Assembly: GCF_037076565.1 (NCBI RefSeq)
Contig: NZ_AP029028.1
Span: 2,480,001 to 2,544,000 of the forward strand
Source: Herbaspirillum sp. DW155
GTDB taxonomy: Bacteria; Pseudomonadota; Gammaproteobacteria; Burkholderiales; Burkholderiaceae_D
DNA: 64,000 nucleotides
Direction of reading: 5' to 3'
Program-made: the position numbers and the translations under genes
Shown: positions 19,047 to 28,043 of the stretch, one piece after another
Numbering within the stretch: position 1 is the first letter of the stretch
Layout: the number at the start of each line of letters is the position of its first letter
Notes under the pieces: generated by a model
Seen by the model: only the letters and a program-made list of their open reading frames with translations
What the model was told of the DNA's origin: nothing
The model's database searches: none

Positions 19047-20033
19047 ATGGAAGTCGTGGTGCAACCGCTCGGGCGTTCGCTGGCGGTGAAGGCAGGTGAC
19101 AACCTGCTGGACGTGTTGCAAGTCAATAACGTACCGGTGTCCTACAGTTGCCGCGCCGGTCGCTGCGGCACCTGTCGTTGCAAGCTCATCGAGGGGCGCG
19201 TACTGGAATCAGCCGGTGACGCCAAGCTCACCAATCCCGGAGAAGGCAGTCATGTGCTGGCCTGCATGAGCGTCATCACCGAGAGCTGTGTTGTGGAGAT
19301 CCCCGAGCCCGACGAAATCGTCATGCATCCCGCGCGTATCCTGAAGACCAATGTGGTTGAGATCGAAGACCTCACGCATGACATCAAGCGCCTGGTCCTG
19401 AAGTCCAGCAAGCCACTGTCCTTTTCACCAGGGCAGTATGCGCTGCTGCAATTTGCACCCGAGCATATCCGCCCTTATTCCATGGCCAGCATGCCGGACG
19501 ATGACATGCTCGAGTTTCACCTGCGTCGCGTCCCCGGTGGACGCGTGACTGGCTATGTTTTTGAGCAACTCAAACTGGGCGATCAGGTACGAGTGTCAGG
19601 GCCCATGGGTACGGCCTACCTGCGCAAGAAACATGAAGGACCGCTGCTGTGCATTGCCGGCGGAACCGGGCTGGCGCCGGTACTCTCCATCGTGCGCGCG
19701 GCAACTGTACTGAAGATGACCAATCCCATCCATCTCTATTTCGGCGTGCGCTCGTCTCGTGATCTGTACGGCATGGATTGGCTGGAAGCTCTCGCTCGCA
19801 AAAATCCCAACCTGCATACCCATGTCGTGCTGGCGACCAACGAGCCCCGCTCAAGTCACCGCGTAGGCCTCGTAACCGACGCCGTCGCCGCCGACTGGCA
19901 GGATCTGAGTGGTTGGCGCGCTTATCTGTGCGGTGCTCCGCCGATGGTGGAAGCGGCGACGTTGATCGCCAAGACCAAGGGCATCGCCATGGAGCACATC
20001 TACGCGGATGCGTTCTATGCCAGTCCCAACTAA
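19047..20033 (+). CDS. nagAa: Salicylate 5-hydroxylase ferredoxin reductase component
   Basis: This 328-residue reductase has an N-terminal plant-type [2Fe-2S] ferredoxin domain (cysteines in SCRAGRCGTCRC, with a fourth in VLACMS), then an FAD-binding domain (RPYSMASMP) and an NAD-binding domain (CIAGGTGLAPVLSIVRAA, YLCGAPPMVEAA). It passes electrons from NADH to the ferredoxin NagAb. The sequence follows NagAa of Ralstonia/Comamonas closely, including FGVRSSRDLYG. The start has AGAAGGAGACAGGC upstream. It opens the operon. Confidence 0.92.
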   Translation: MEVVVQPLGRSLAVKAGDNLLDVLQVNNVPVSYSCRAGRCGTCRCKLIEGRVLESAGDAKLTNPGEGSHVLACMSVITESCVVEIPEPDEIVMHPARILKTNVVEIEDLTHDIKRLVLKSSKPLSFSPGQYALLQFAPEHIRPYSMASMPDDDMLEFHLRRVPGGRVTGYVFEQLKLGDQVRVSGPMGTAYLRKKHEGPLLCIAGGTGLAPVLSIVRAATVLKMTNPIHLYFGVRSSRDLYGMDWLEALARKNPNLHTHVVLATNEPRSSHRVGLVTDAVAADWQDLSGWRAYLCGAPPMVEAATLIAKTKGIAMEHIYADAFYASPN

Positions 20034-20047
20034 GTCAAGGAATGAGA

Positions 20048-21106
20048 ATGAAAATGGATATCCCTGAACAGGTCCGCGTCGCCCGTGCACAGTACTACGA
20101 GCAGATCAATAGGTTCAGCATGACGCCACTGTGGGAAGTGCTGGGACGACTCGTACCGAAATCACCGACGCCGCTGGTGCAGCCGGTGCTATGGAAATAC
20201 GCCGAATTGCGTGAGCAGGTCATGCTGGCCGGGCGTCTTATCAGTGCAGAAGAGGCGGAGCGCCGTGTGCTTATCCTGGAAAATCCCGGTCTGCGTGGCA
20301 ACTCGTCCGTGACGCAGAGTCTCTATGCCGGCCTGCAACTGATCATGCCTGGCGAGGTTGCTCCGGCTCATCGCCATACGCAGTCTGCGTTGCGCCTGGT
20401 GCTGGATGGTGAGGGCGCCTATACCGCCGTTGACGGCGAACGTACGACCATGCGCCGCGGCGACTTCATCATCACCCCGGCCTGGACCTGGCACGACCAC
20501 GGCAATCTCGGCAAGCAACCAGTCGTCTGGCTGGATGGCCTGGATATTCCGTTAGTGCGCTTCTTCGATGCAGGATTTGCCGAGCCTGGTCACCACCTGT
20601 CGCAGGAGGTCAACCGTCCTGAAGGCGATGCGCTTGCACGCTACGGCAGCAATATGGTTCCAGTTGATTTCATGCAGGCCACCAATGCACCCACCAAGGT
20701 CTTCGTCTATCCGTACGAGCAGAGTCGCGCGGCGTTGGAGGCGATAGCCAGAGGGCCTGTCGATCCTCACCATGGATATAAGCAGCGATTCGTCAATCCC
20801 GCCACAGGAGCGTCGCCGATGCCGACCATGGCGGCCTTCATCCAATGGCTACCCAAAGGATTCGAAACTCTGCCTTATCGCAGTACCGATGCCACTGTGT
20901 ATGTCTGCCTTGAAGGAGAGGGCGAAGTGTACGTCGACGACCAGTTGCTCCAGTTCCAGGAGAACGATGTTTTCGTTGTGCCTTCGTGGAGCAGCCTTCA
21001 GATGAAATCCAGACGCCGCTCTATCCTGTTCAGCTATTCGGATCGTCCGGCTCAGCAGGCCCTCGGCCTATGGCGCGACGAACGCATGGTGTGCCCGGGA
21101 GGCTAG
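20048..21106 (+). CDS. nagI: Gentisate 1,2-dioxygenase
   Basis: A 352-residue bicupin dioxygenase that opens the gentisate ring to maleylpyruvate using Fe(II) and O2. The N-terminal cupin holds the iron ligands (APAHRHTQSALRLVLDGEG, then a later His in TWHDHGN). The second cupin (VYVCLEGEGEVYVDD) closes the protein. Three ATGs occur in a row (20042, 20048, 20054); 20048 is chosen because AAGGA ends six bases before it. It lies 14 bases after nagAa. Confidence 0.92.
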   Translation: MKMDIPEQVRVARAQYYEQINRFSMTPLWEVLGRLVPKSPTPLVQPVLWKYAELREQVMLAGRLISAEEAERRVLILENPGLRGNSSVTQSLYAGLQLIMPGEVAPAHRHTQSALRLVLDGEGAYTAVDGERTTMRRGDFIITPAWTWHDHGNLGKQPVVWLDGLDIPLVRFFDAGFAEPGHHLSQEVNRPEGDALARYGSNMVPVDFMQATNAPTKVFVYPYEQSRAALEAIARGPVDPHHGYKQRFVNPATGASPMPTMAAFIQWLPKGFETLPYRSTDATVYVCLEGEGEVYVDDQLLQFQENDVFVVPSWSSLQMKSRRRSILFSYSDRPAQQALGLWRDERMVCPGG

Positions 21107-21218
21107 CCCGGCGAACTGGGTGGCCCCCGGTATAGCACTACTTTTCTTTCGTTATTCCCGGTGTCAATACGGCCAGTCAATGGGCCGGGGCCCGGCTCAA
21201 CCTTGATTCGGAGATTCA

Positions 21219-21917
21219 ATGAACTACGTGCTTCCCCTGGCACCCGTCACCAGCCTGGAAGTGGCTGGCAGCGTCGATGCCTTTCCAGTCAATCGTATCT
21301 TCTGTGTCGGCCGCAACTATGCTGCACATGCGCGTGAGATGGGCAAAGATCCGGAACGCGACCCACCGTTTTTCTTCATGAAGCCGGCGTGCGCTGCCGT
21401 GCGCGCCGGTGAGGCCGAAAGTAGTATTGCCTATCCCCCGATGACGGCCAATTTCCATCATGAGATTGAGCTGGTGGCGGCCATCGGCAAGGGAGGGCGC
21501 AATATCCGGGTTGAGGATGCGCTGGCGCACGTCTACGGCTATGCCGTCGGTCTGGATATGACCCGTCGCGACCTGCAGCTGGAAGCCCGTGACAAGGGAC
21601 GCCCTTGGGAATTCGGCAAATCCTTCCGTGATTCGGCACCGATCGGGCCCATCTACCCGGTGACCAGCGTGGGCCATATCGTCACGGGCGAAATCGGCCT
21701 GACAGTCAATGGCCAGTCACGACAGCGTTCCGATGTGCGCGAACTGATCTGGTCGGTGGCCGAGAGCATTGCCTATCTGTCTCAATACGAAGCACTCGAG
21801 CCAGGTGACCTCATCATGACCGGCACGCCCGAAGGCGTAAAGCCAGTCATCACCGGTGACCTGATGGAAGGTTATGTCGCTGGCCTCGGCGCCATCCGCG
21901 TGCGCGTGGCGGGCTGA
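21219..21917 (+). CDS. nagK: Fumarylpyruvate hydrolase
   Basis: A 232-residue fumarylacetoacetate-hydrolase-family enzyme. It cleaves fumarylpyruvate to fumarate and pyruvate, the last step of the gentisate pathway. Family motifs visible are FCVGRNYAAHAREMG, the metal-binding HHEIELV region, DMTRRDLQ and DLIMTGTPEGV. Length and placement between gentisate dioxygenase and salicylate hydroxylase match nag clusters. A 112-base gap precedes it, and its start has CGGAGATTCA just upstream. Confidence 0.9.
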   Translation: MNYVLPLAPVTSLEVAGSVDAFPVNRIFCVGRNYAAHAREMGKDPERDPPFFFMKPACAAVRAGEAESSIAYPPMTANFHHEIELVAAIGKGGRNIRVEDALAHVYGYAVGLDMTRRDLQLEARDKGRPWEFGKSFRDSAPIGPIYPVTSVGHIVTGEIGLTVNGQSRQRSDVRELIWSVAESIAYLSQYEALEPGDLIMTGTPEGVKPVITGDLMEGYVAGLGAIRVRVAG

Positions 21918-21946
21918 TACCGCGGTCAATTCCGGAGGAGAATATC

Positions 21947-23209
21947 ATGCAAGAAGCGACGATCGCCTTTCCGCACGAGCAGATTTGGAACGGGGATGGC
22001 TCCAGCCGCATCCCTTTCTGGGCTTACACCGACCAGGCGCTATACCAGCGGGAGCTGGAGCGATTTTTCTATCGCGGTCACTGGAACTACGTCGGACTGG
22101 AAGCGGAAATTCCTCATCACGGCGACTTCAAGCGTACTGTCGTCGGTGAGCGTTCAGTCATCATGACACGTGATGCCGAGGGAGACATTCATGTTGTAGA
22201 AAACGTCTGCGCGCATCGTGGTATGCAGTTCTGCCGTGAGCGCCATGGCAACCGCAAGGAACTGGTATGCCCGTATCACCAGTGGAATTACCGCCTCAAT
22301 GGTGACCTGCAGGGCGTACCGTTCCGTCGTGGCGTCAAGCAGGATGGCAAGGTCAATGGTGGCATGCCTGCCGATTTCAGAATCGAGGAACATGGACTCA
22401 CCAAGCTCAAGGTAGCGCGTCGTGGAGGTGTCGTGTTCGCCTCCTTCGATCACGACGTTGAACCGCTTGAGCAGTTCCTCGGCCCGCAAATGCTGGAGTA
22501 TTTCGACCGTCTCTTCAATGGTCGCCAGCTCAAGATCCTCGGCTATAACCGTCAGCGCATCCCCGGTAACTGGAAGCTGATGCAGGAAAACATCAAGGAC
22601 CCCTATCATCCCGGTCTGCTGCATACCTGGTTCGTGACCTATGGTCTCTGGCGCGCAGACAACAAGTCGCAGTTGCGCATGGATGACCAGTTCCGTCATG
22701 CCGCCATGATCTCCACACGCGGCAGCGGTGGACTAAAGACCGAGGTGACCGCAGGTGTGTCCAGTTTCAAGGAAGGCATGCAGGTGCATGACAAGCGTCT
22801 GCTCGACATTGTCCAGGAAGACTGGTGGAAAGGACCGACGGCGGTGATGATGACGGTCTTCCCGAGCGTGATCTTCCAGCAGCAGGTCAACAGCGTTTCG
22901 ACTCGCCACATCCAGCCCAATGGCACCGGCTCCTTCGATTTCGTCTGGACCCACTTCGGTTTCGAAGACGATAGCCCGGAAATGACCGAGCGGCGCTTGA
23001 TCCAGGCCAACCTTTTCGGGCCGGCCGGATTCGTATCTGCCGACGATGGCGAAGTGATCGAGTTCTCCCAATCGGGTTTCGAACAAAAGCCAGTGCATCG
23101 CACCCTGGCTGAACTGGATGGCCGTGAGTGCCGCGACACCGAACATATGGTGACAGAAACACTCATTCGCGGCATGTATGCCTACTGGCGCAAGATCATG
23201 GAGGTTTGA
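21947..23209 (+). CDS. nagG: Salicylate 5-hydroxylase, large oxygenase subunit
   Basis: This 420-residue ring-hydroxylating oxygenase alpha subunit converts salicylate to gentisate with its partners. The Rieske [2Fe-2S] ligands are Cys88, His90, Cys108 and His111 (VCAHRGMQFC, LVCPYHQW). The mononuclear iron site shows Asp218, His221 and His226 (KDPYHPGLLH). The start has GGAGGAG upstream. The stop codon directly abuts the start of nagH, indicating translational coupling. Confidence 0.92.
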   Translation: MQEATIAFPHEQIWNGDGSSRIPFWAYTDQALYQRELERFFYRGHWNYVGLEAEIPHHGDFKRTVVGERSVIMTRDAEGDIHVVENVCAHRGMQFCRERHGNRKELVCPYHQWNYRLNGDLQGVPFRRGVKQDGKVNGGMPADFRIEEHGLTKLKVARRGGVVFASFDHDVEPLEQFLGPQMLEYFDRLFNGRQLKILGYNRQRIPGNWKLMQENIKDPYHPGLLHTWFVTYGLWRADNKSQLRMDDQFRHAAMISTRGSGGLKTEVTAGVSSFKEGMQVHDKRLLDIVQEDWWKGPTAVMMTVFPSVIFQQQVNSVSTRHIQPNGTGSFDFVWTHFGFEDDSPEMTERRLIQANLFGPAGFVSADDGEVIEFSQSGFEQKPVHRTLAELDGRECRDTEHMVTETLIRGMYAYWRKIMEV

Positions 23210-23680
23210 ATGGAAGCCAGCCTGTACATCGAACTTTGCCAGCTCTACGCCCGCTATGCCGAGGTGGTCAGCAGCGGCCGCTGGGAAGAATGGCCCGATT
23301 TCTTCACCGATACATGTACCTACAAGGTGCAGCCGCGCGAGAACTACGAGCGAGACTTTCCCTTGGCCACCATGTCCTTCATCAGCAAGGGCATGTTGCA
23401 TGATCGCGTCTATGGGATCCGCGAGACGCTGTTCCATGATCCTTACTACCAGCGCAATTTGACCGGTCTGCCTTTGCTGCGTGGACACCAGGGAGAGGTC
23501 CTGGAGGTAGAGGCCAACTACGCCATCTTTCGCACCAAGCTCAGCCAGGAGAGCACTGTCTTCAACACCGGTCGCTATCTGGACCAGGTTGTGCGGACCG
23601 TAGACGGCCTGCGTTTCAACCGCAAGCTGTGTATCTACGATACCGAGATGATTCCAAACTCCTTGATCTATCCCATATAA
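23210..23680 (+). CDS. nagH: Salicylate 5-hydroxylase, small oxygenase subunit
   Basis: A 156-residue ring-hydroxylating oxygenase beta subunit of the NTF2-like fold, structural in the alpha-beta complex. Family features include ELCQLYARYAEVVSSGRWEEW at the start and LCIYDTEMIPNSLIYPI at the end. It starts on the base after the nagG stop and is six to nine bases before nagAb. Confidence 0.92.
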   Translation: MEASLYIELCQLYARYAEVVSSGRWEEWPDFFTDTCTYKVQPRENYERDFPLATMSFISKGMLHDRVYGIRETLFHDPYYQRNLTGLPLLRGHQGEVLEVEANYAIFRTKLSQESTVFNTGRYLDQVVRTVDGLRFNRKLCIYDTEMIPNSLIYPI

Positions 23681-23689
23681 GGCAGCGTG

Positions 23690-24013
23690 ATGACTGAACA
23701 GAGCAGCCAACAATGGTGCGACGCCGCCAGTGTTGAGGCCATTCCCGAGGATGACGTGATCGGGGTAGAAGTGGACGGGAAGGACCTGGCCCTCTACCGC
23801 GTCGACGGCCAGGTATATGCCACCGACAACATCTGCACACACGGCCATGCGCGGCTCTGCGATGGCTTCCTTGAGGGGCATGAGATTGAATGTCCACTGC
23901 ATCAAGGCAAGTTCGATATCCGCGATGGCCGTGCCATGTGCGCGCCGCTGACCGTGGACGTGCGGACCTATCCGATCCGCATCGAAGGGGGGAGGGTATT
24001 CGTCGCCCTCTGA
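23690..24013 (+). CDS. nagAb: Rieske-type ferredoxin of salicylate 5-hydroxylase
   Basis: A 107-residue Rieske ferredoxin that carries electrons from NagAa to the NagGH oxygenase. The cluster ligands are in [11 protein letters not shown] and [14 protein letters not shown] three bases upstream (23687) is in frame and could also start translation. The ATG is preferred. It completes the four-component hydroxylase. Confidence 0.92.
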   Translation: MTEQSSQQWCDAASVEAIPEDDVIGVEVDGKDLALYRVDGQVYATDNICTHGHARLCDGFLEGHEIECPLHQGKFDIRDGRAMCAPLTVDVRTYPIRIEGGRVFVAL

Positions 24014-24166
24014 ACAGGTATTTCCGCGCTTTCCACAGAAGAAAGCCGTATCCAGCTCCTGAGAAGAAAGACAGCCAGGCAGCGCCAGAACAAAAGAAGA
24101 GAGAAGATGCGCCCCGCTGCGGGCGGGTGTATCCATGCCCACCATGCATACAACAGAGGAGACAAC

Positions 24167-25345
24167 ATGGGATTGAGAAAGCATATCGTGACCGCCGTGG
24201 CGGTCAGTGGCATTTTGATCAGCGGGATGAGCGTGGCCGCCGAGCCACTGAAGATCGGCCTGTCGGCGCCGTTGAGCGGTGGCCAGGCGGTGGTCGGCCA
24301 GGATCAGGTCGACGGTTTCAACCTTGCGCTGGAGCAGGCCAAGGGACAACTGGGAGGCCGTCCGGTCACGGTATTGCGGGAGGACGACCAGCTCAAGCCG
24401 GAGATCGGCGCCCAGATCATGCGCAAGTTTGTCGAGAAGGACAAGGTTGATGCCATCGTCGGCATGGGTTTTTCAAACGTCTTCATGGCGGGCTTGAAGA
24501 CTGTCGTGGATGCCGGTGTGGTCGCCATCGCTACCAACGCGGGCCCCTCGCCCGCAGCCGGTGCCGGCTGCGCCCCCAATGTGTTCTCCGTGGCTTGGCA
24601 GAACGACGGCAGCGCCGAAGCGGTAGGCCAATACGTCAGGTCCAAGGGCTACAAGCGCGTTGTCCTGATGGCGCCCAACTACCAGGCCGGCAAGGACATG
24701 GTGAACGGGTTCAAACGCTTCTACCAAGACGCGCCGGCGGATGAACTCTACACCCAGGTCGGCCAGACGGATTATTCCGCGGAGATTGCCCAGATACAGG
24801 CAGCCAAGGCTGATGCGGTGTTTGTCTTTTATCCCGGCGGCATGGGCGTGAACTTCGTCAAGCAATTCAGTCAGGCCGGCCTGCTGGGCAAGTTGCCGAT
24901 GTTCTCGGTCTTCACCGTCGACGGTACCACCATGCCGGCCTTGCGTGAGGCTGCAGTGGGCAGTGTCTACGGGGCGATGTGGGATGCGGCATTGCAGACA
25001 CCAGAGAACCGCCAGTTCGTCGATGCCTTCCAAGCAAGGTACAAGCGTGTGCCCAGCGAGTATGCCGCCACCGGCTACGACGCAGCGCGTTTACTGGATG
25101 TGGCGGTGAAGAAACTGGCAGGCAATACCACCGACCGCAAGGCCTTTGCCGCAGCAGTGAAGGCGGCTGGTTCCGAGTTCCGATCAGTTCGAGGACCGTT
25201 CAGCTTCAACCGCAACAACATGCCTTTGCAAAATTACTACATGTTCCAAGTGGTCAGGGAGGCGGGGCAGGTGGTAGTCAAGGAAGGCGGGGTCGCTTTG
25301 AGCAGGCATGCCGACAGTTACGCTGCCTTATGCAAGAGGATTTAA
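24167..25345 (+). CDS. Branched-chain-type ABC transporter substrate-binding protein
   Basis: A 392-residue LivK-type periplasmic protein. The signal peptide is about 28 residues (GLRKHIVTAVAVSG...SVAAEP), followed by the opening LKIGLSAPLSGGQAVVGQDQVDGFNLALEQ. The start has AGAGGAGA seven bases upstream; the open frame extends further up but lacks a site. It begins a five-gene importer operon placed between nagAb and nagL, so an aromatic acid such as salicylate or gentisate is the likely ligand, rather than leucine. That is inferred from context. Confidence 0.88.
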   Translation: MGLRKHIVTAVAVSGILISGMSVAAEPLKIGLSAPLSGGQAVVGQDQVDGFNLALEQAKGQLGGRPVTVLREDDQLKPEIGAQIMRKFVEKDKVDAIVGMGFSNVFMAGLKTVVDAGVVAIATNAGPSPAAGAGCAPNVFSVAWQNDGSAEAVGQYVRSKGYKRVVLMAPNYQAGKDMVNGFKRFYQDAPADELYTQVGQTDYSAEIAQIQAAKADAVFVFYPGGMGVNFVKQFSQAGLLGKLPMFSVFTVDGTTMPALREAAVGSVYGAMWDAALQTPENRQFVDAFQARYKRVPSEYAATGYDAARLLDVAVKKLAGNTTDRKAFAAAVKAAGSEFRSVRGPFSFNRNNMPLQNYYMFQVVREAGQVVVKEGGVALSRHADSYAALCKRI

Positions 25346-25348
25346 GCC

Positions 25349-26272
25349 ATGGACCTCTTCACGCAGATCGCCACGCAGTTGCTAAACGGCGTGCAATACG
25401 GGGTACTGCTGTTCCTGCTAGCAGCAGGACTTACGCTGGTGTTCGGGATAATGAGCTTCGTCAATCTGGCACATGGGTCGCTTTATATGCTGGGGGCGTA
25501 TTTTTCCGCCCTTGGCTATGAGTACGGCGGCAATTTCTTCTGGGCTGTGCTGGCTGCGCTTGCCGGCAGTGCGCTGGTAGGCATGCTGCTGGAGCGACTG
25601 GTGGTGGCGCGCCTGTATCGGCGCGATCATCTCGATCACGTGTTGGCAACCTTCGGGCTGGTATTGTTCTTCAATGAACTTGTACGCATGGTGTTCGGTC
25701 CGCAGTCCTATTTTCTTCCGCTGCCAGCTATGTTCGAAGGTACCGTTTCGCTATTCGGCTTGGAGTATCCGGTATATCGCCTGACCATCATCGTAACAGG
25801 GATCGCGGTGGCGCTGGGTAGCCACTGGATGATCAACGGTACCCGCCTGGGCATGCTGATCAGGGCCGGCTCAGTCAATCCGGGGATGGTTGCCGCCCTG
25901 GGAATCAATATCCGTCTGCTCAATGGCCTGTTGTTCGCCATCGGTTCTTTGCTGGCCGGGCTTGCCGGCGTGATGGCCGCTCCCATCCTCTCAATCCAGT
26001 CGGGAATGGGCGAGCCGGTACTAATCGCCACGCTGGTAGTGATCGTCATCGGTGGCATCGGCTCGATCCGAGGTGCGTTTTATGCTGCACTGATCGTGGG
26101 GACAGCGGACACGCTGGGACGGGCCTTCCTGCCACAGATGTTTCGCTTGTTCATGGAGCGTGAGACGGCAACCGCTGCGGGTCCTGCGGTAGCTTCCATG
26201 CTGGTCTATATCCTCATGGCTCTGGTGCTGGCGATCAGGCCCAATGGGTTGTTCCCTGCGGGAGGAAAATGA
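25349..26272 (+). CDS. LivH-type ABC transporter permease
   Basis: A 307-residue inner-membrane permease with about eight helices. It opens with QLLNGVQYGVLLFLLAAGLTLVFGIMSFVNLAHGSLYMLGAY, the LivH hallmark, and has VIVIGGIGSIRGAF near the end. It starts three bases after the binding-protein gene. Its stop overlaps the start of the LivM-type gene. Confidence 0.92.
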   Translation: MDLFTQIATQLLNGVQYGVLLFLLAAGLTLVFGIMSFVNLAHGSLYMLGAYFSALGYEYGGNFFWAVLAALAGSALVGMLLERLVVARLYRRDHLDHVLATFGLVLFFNELVRMVFGPQSYFLPLPAMFEGTVSLFGLEYPVYRLTIIVTGIAVALGSHWMINGTRLGMLIRAGSVNPGMVAALGINIRLLNGLLFAIGSLLAGLAGVMAAPILSIQSGMGEPVLIATLVVIVIGGIGSIRGAFYAALIVGTADTLGRAFLPQMFRLFMERETATAAGPAVASMLVYILMALVLAIRPNGLFPAGGK

Positions 26273-27294
26273 TGCGTACAACTGTCTCTGCGGCAGCGCG
26301 CGGCCTTTCTTTCTGGGTGCCGCTGCTGTTGCTGCTGGTATTGGCCTTGCTGCCGGTGATGGCCGAATGGCTGGACCAGGGCTTCTTCGTGACGCTGGTG
26401 GCCCGTATGCTGGTCTATGCGCTGGCGGCGGTTGCGCTCAATCTTGCGCTCGGCTATGGCGGCCTGGTCAGCTTCGGTCATGCACTGTTCTTCGGCGTCG
26501 GCAGTTACTGTGTCGCCATTCCGGCCTTCTATGGTATCGATGCCGGTTGGGTCCATTTGCTGGCCTGCGTAGTGGTCTGCACGCTGCTAGGCGCGGTTAC
26601 CGGGCTGATCAGTTTGCGCACCAGCGGTATCGCCTTCATCATGATCACGCTGGCTTTCGCACAGATGGGCTACTTCGTGTTCGTCAGCCTGAAGAACTAT
26701 GGTGGTGATGACGGCATGTCCATTACGGCACCGTCACAGCTTGGGCCGCTTGACCTAGGCAATCTCACGATTCTGTACTACAGCACTCTCGTGCTGCTGT
26801 GCCTGAGCTTGCTGGGGATGTGGCGCATCCGTAGCGCGCCCTTCGGTATGGTACTGCGAGGTGCGCGCCAGAACGCACGTCGTATCCAGGCGTTGGGCTT
26901 TCCGGCACAGCATTACCAGCTGGCTGCGTATGTGTTCTCGGCGGTGCTGTGCGGGGTGGCCGGTATGCTTTTTGCCAATCTCAATTCCTTCGCCTCTCCC
27001 AGTTCGCTTGCCTGGTCGGTCTCCGGTGACCTTATCGTGATGGTGGTGCTGGGTGGCATGGGCTCAGTGGCTGGGCCCTTGTTGGGCGCACTGGCCTTCC
27101 TTGGCATGGAAGAAGTACTAAAGTCATGGAGCGATCATTGGGCGGTAATCTTTGGCCCGATGATTGTATTGATCGCGTTGATGGGACGAGCCGGAATCGC
27201 TGGGTTGCTCGAACGTATCGATACGCTGCTCTTGCGACGCACTGCGGCTGGGCGCCCAGCACAGTCCGTTCTGCTGACGGAGGAATCCCGATGA
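26269..27294 (+). CDS. LivM-type ABC transporter permease
   Basis: A 341-residue permease partner of the LivH-type protein, with ALNLALGYGGLVSFGHALFFGVGSY and VVLGGMGSVAGPLLGA, both typical of LivM. Its start overlaps the upstream stop by four bases (ATGA) and its stop overlaps the next start in the same way. This indicates tight translational coupling through the importer operon. Confidence 0.92.
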   Translation: MMRTTVSAAARGLSFWVPLLLLLVLALLPVMAEWLDQGFFVTLVARMLVYALAAVALNLALGYGGLVSFGHALFFGVGSYCVAIPAFYGIDAGWVHLLACVVVCTLLGAVTGLISLRTSGIAFIMITLAFAQMGYFVFVSLKNYGGDDGMSITAPSQLGPLDLGNLTILYYSTLVLLCLSLLGMWRIRSAPFGMVLRGARQNARRIQALGFPAQHYQLAAYVFSAVLCGVAGMLFANLNSFASPSSLAWSVSGDLIVMVVLGGMGSVAGPLLGALAFLGMEEVLKSWSDHWAVIFGPMIVLIALMGRAGIAGLLERIDTLLLRRTAAGRPAQSVLLTEESR

Positions 27295-28043
27295 CCCGGA
27301 TGCTGCTGGAAACCCGCGGACTCACCAAGCGCTATGGCGGCCTGCTGGTGACTGATCATGTTGACCTAGAGATTCGCCCTGGCGAACTACACGCCATCAT
27401 TGGTCCCAATGGCGCAGGCAAGACGAGTCTGGTCAACCAGCTCTGTGGAGAACTGCGCGCTGATGCTGGAACGGTCTGCTTTGCCGGCCGTGAGGTCACC
27501 GGGCAAGGTATCGCTCAGCGCGCGCGCAGCGGACTACTGCGTTCTTACCAGATTACCGCCGTCTTCGAGGAGTTCACCGTGCGCGAGAACGTGGTACTGG
27601 CCGCACAAGGTGCGCGGCGCCATGGTTTTGGTTTCTGGCGCGGACTGCTGGATCAGCCCGACCTCGTTGCAGTGTCTGACCCGGTGATAGCTGAAGTCGG
27701 CCTGGCTGCGGTCGCCGATACCTGTGCCGGCGAATTGGCTTATGGGCAGCGTCGCCAGCTGGAACTCGCCATGGCGCTGGCTGCCGAACCACGCTTCCTG
27801 TTGCTCGATGAGCCCATGGCCGGCATGAGCGCGCAGGAATCGGCAGCCGTGGTGAGCCTGCTGCAGAGGCTCAAGGGTCGATACGGGATCCTGCTTATCG
27901 AGCATGACATGGATGCCGTATTCGCCCTAGCTGATCGCATCACCGTACTGGTTTATGGTCGGGTGATGTTTTGCGGGACGCCTGATGAAATTCGCCATCA
28001 CCCCGAGGTGAAGGCCATCTACCTGGGAGATGATGTGTCATGA
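27291..28043 (+). CDS. LivG-type ABC transporter ATP-binding protein
   Basis: A 250-residue ATPase with Walker A GPNGAGKTS, signature LAYGQRRQLELAMALA, Walker B FLLLDEPMAGM and H-loop LLIEHDMDAVF. The start is the ATG in ATGA overlapping the LivM-type gene, with GGAGGA seven bases upstream; a longer frame exists but is not favoured. The signature is AYGQ rather than LSGGQ, a common variant in LivG. Confidence 0.92.
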   Translation: MTRMLLETRGLTKRYGGLLVTDHVDLEIRPGELHAIIGPNGAGKTSLVNQLCGELRADAGTVCFAGREVTGQGIAQRARSGLLRSYQITAVFEEFTVRENVVLAAQGARRHGFGFWRGLLDQPDLVAVSDPVIAEVGLAAVADTCAGELAYGQRRQLELAMALAAEPRFLLLDEPMAGMSAQESAAVVSLLQRLKGRYGILLIEHDMDAVFALADRITVLVYGRVMFCGTPDEIRHHPEVKAIYLGDDVS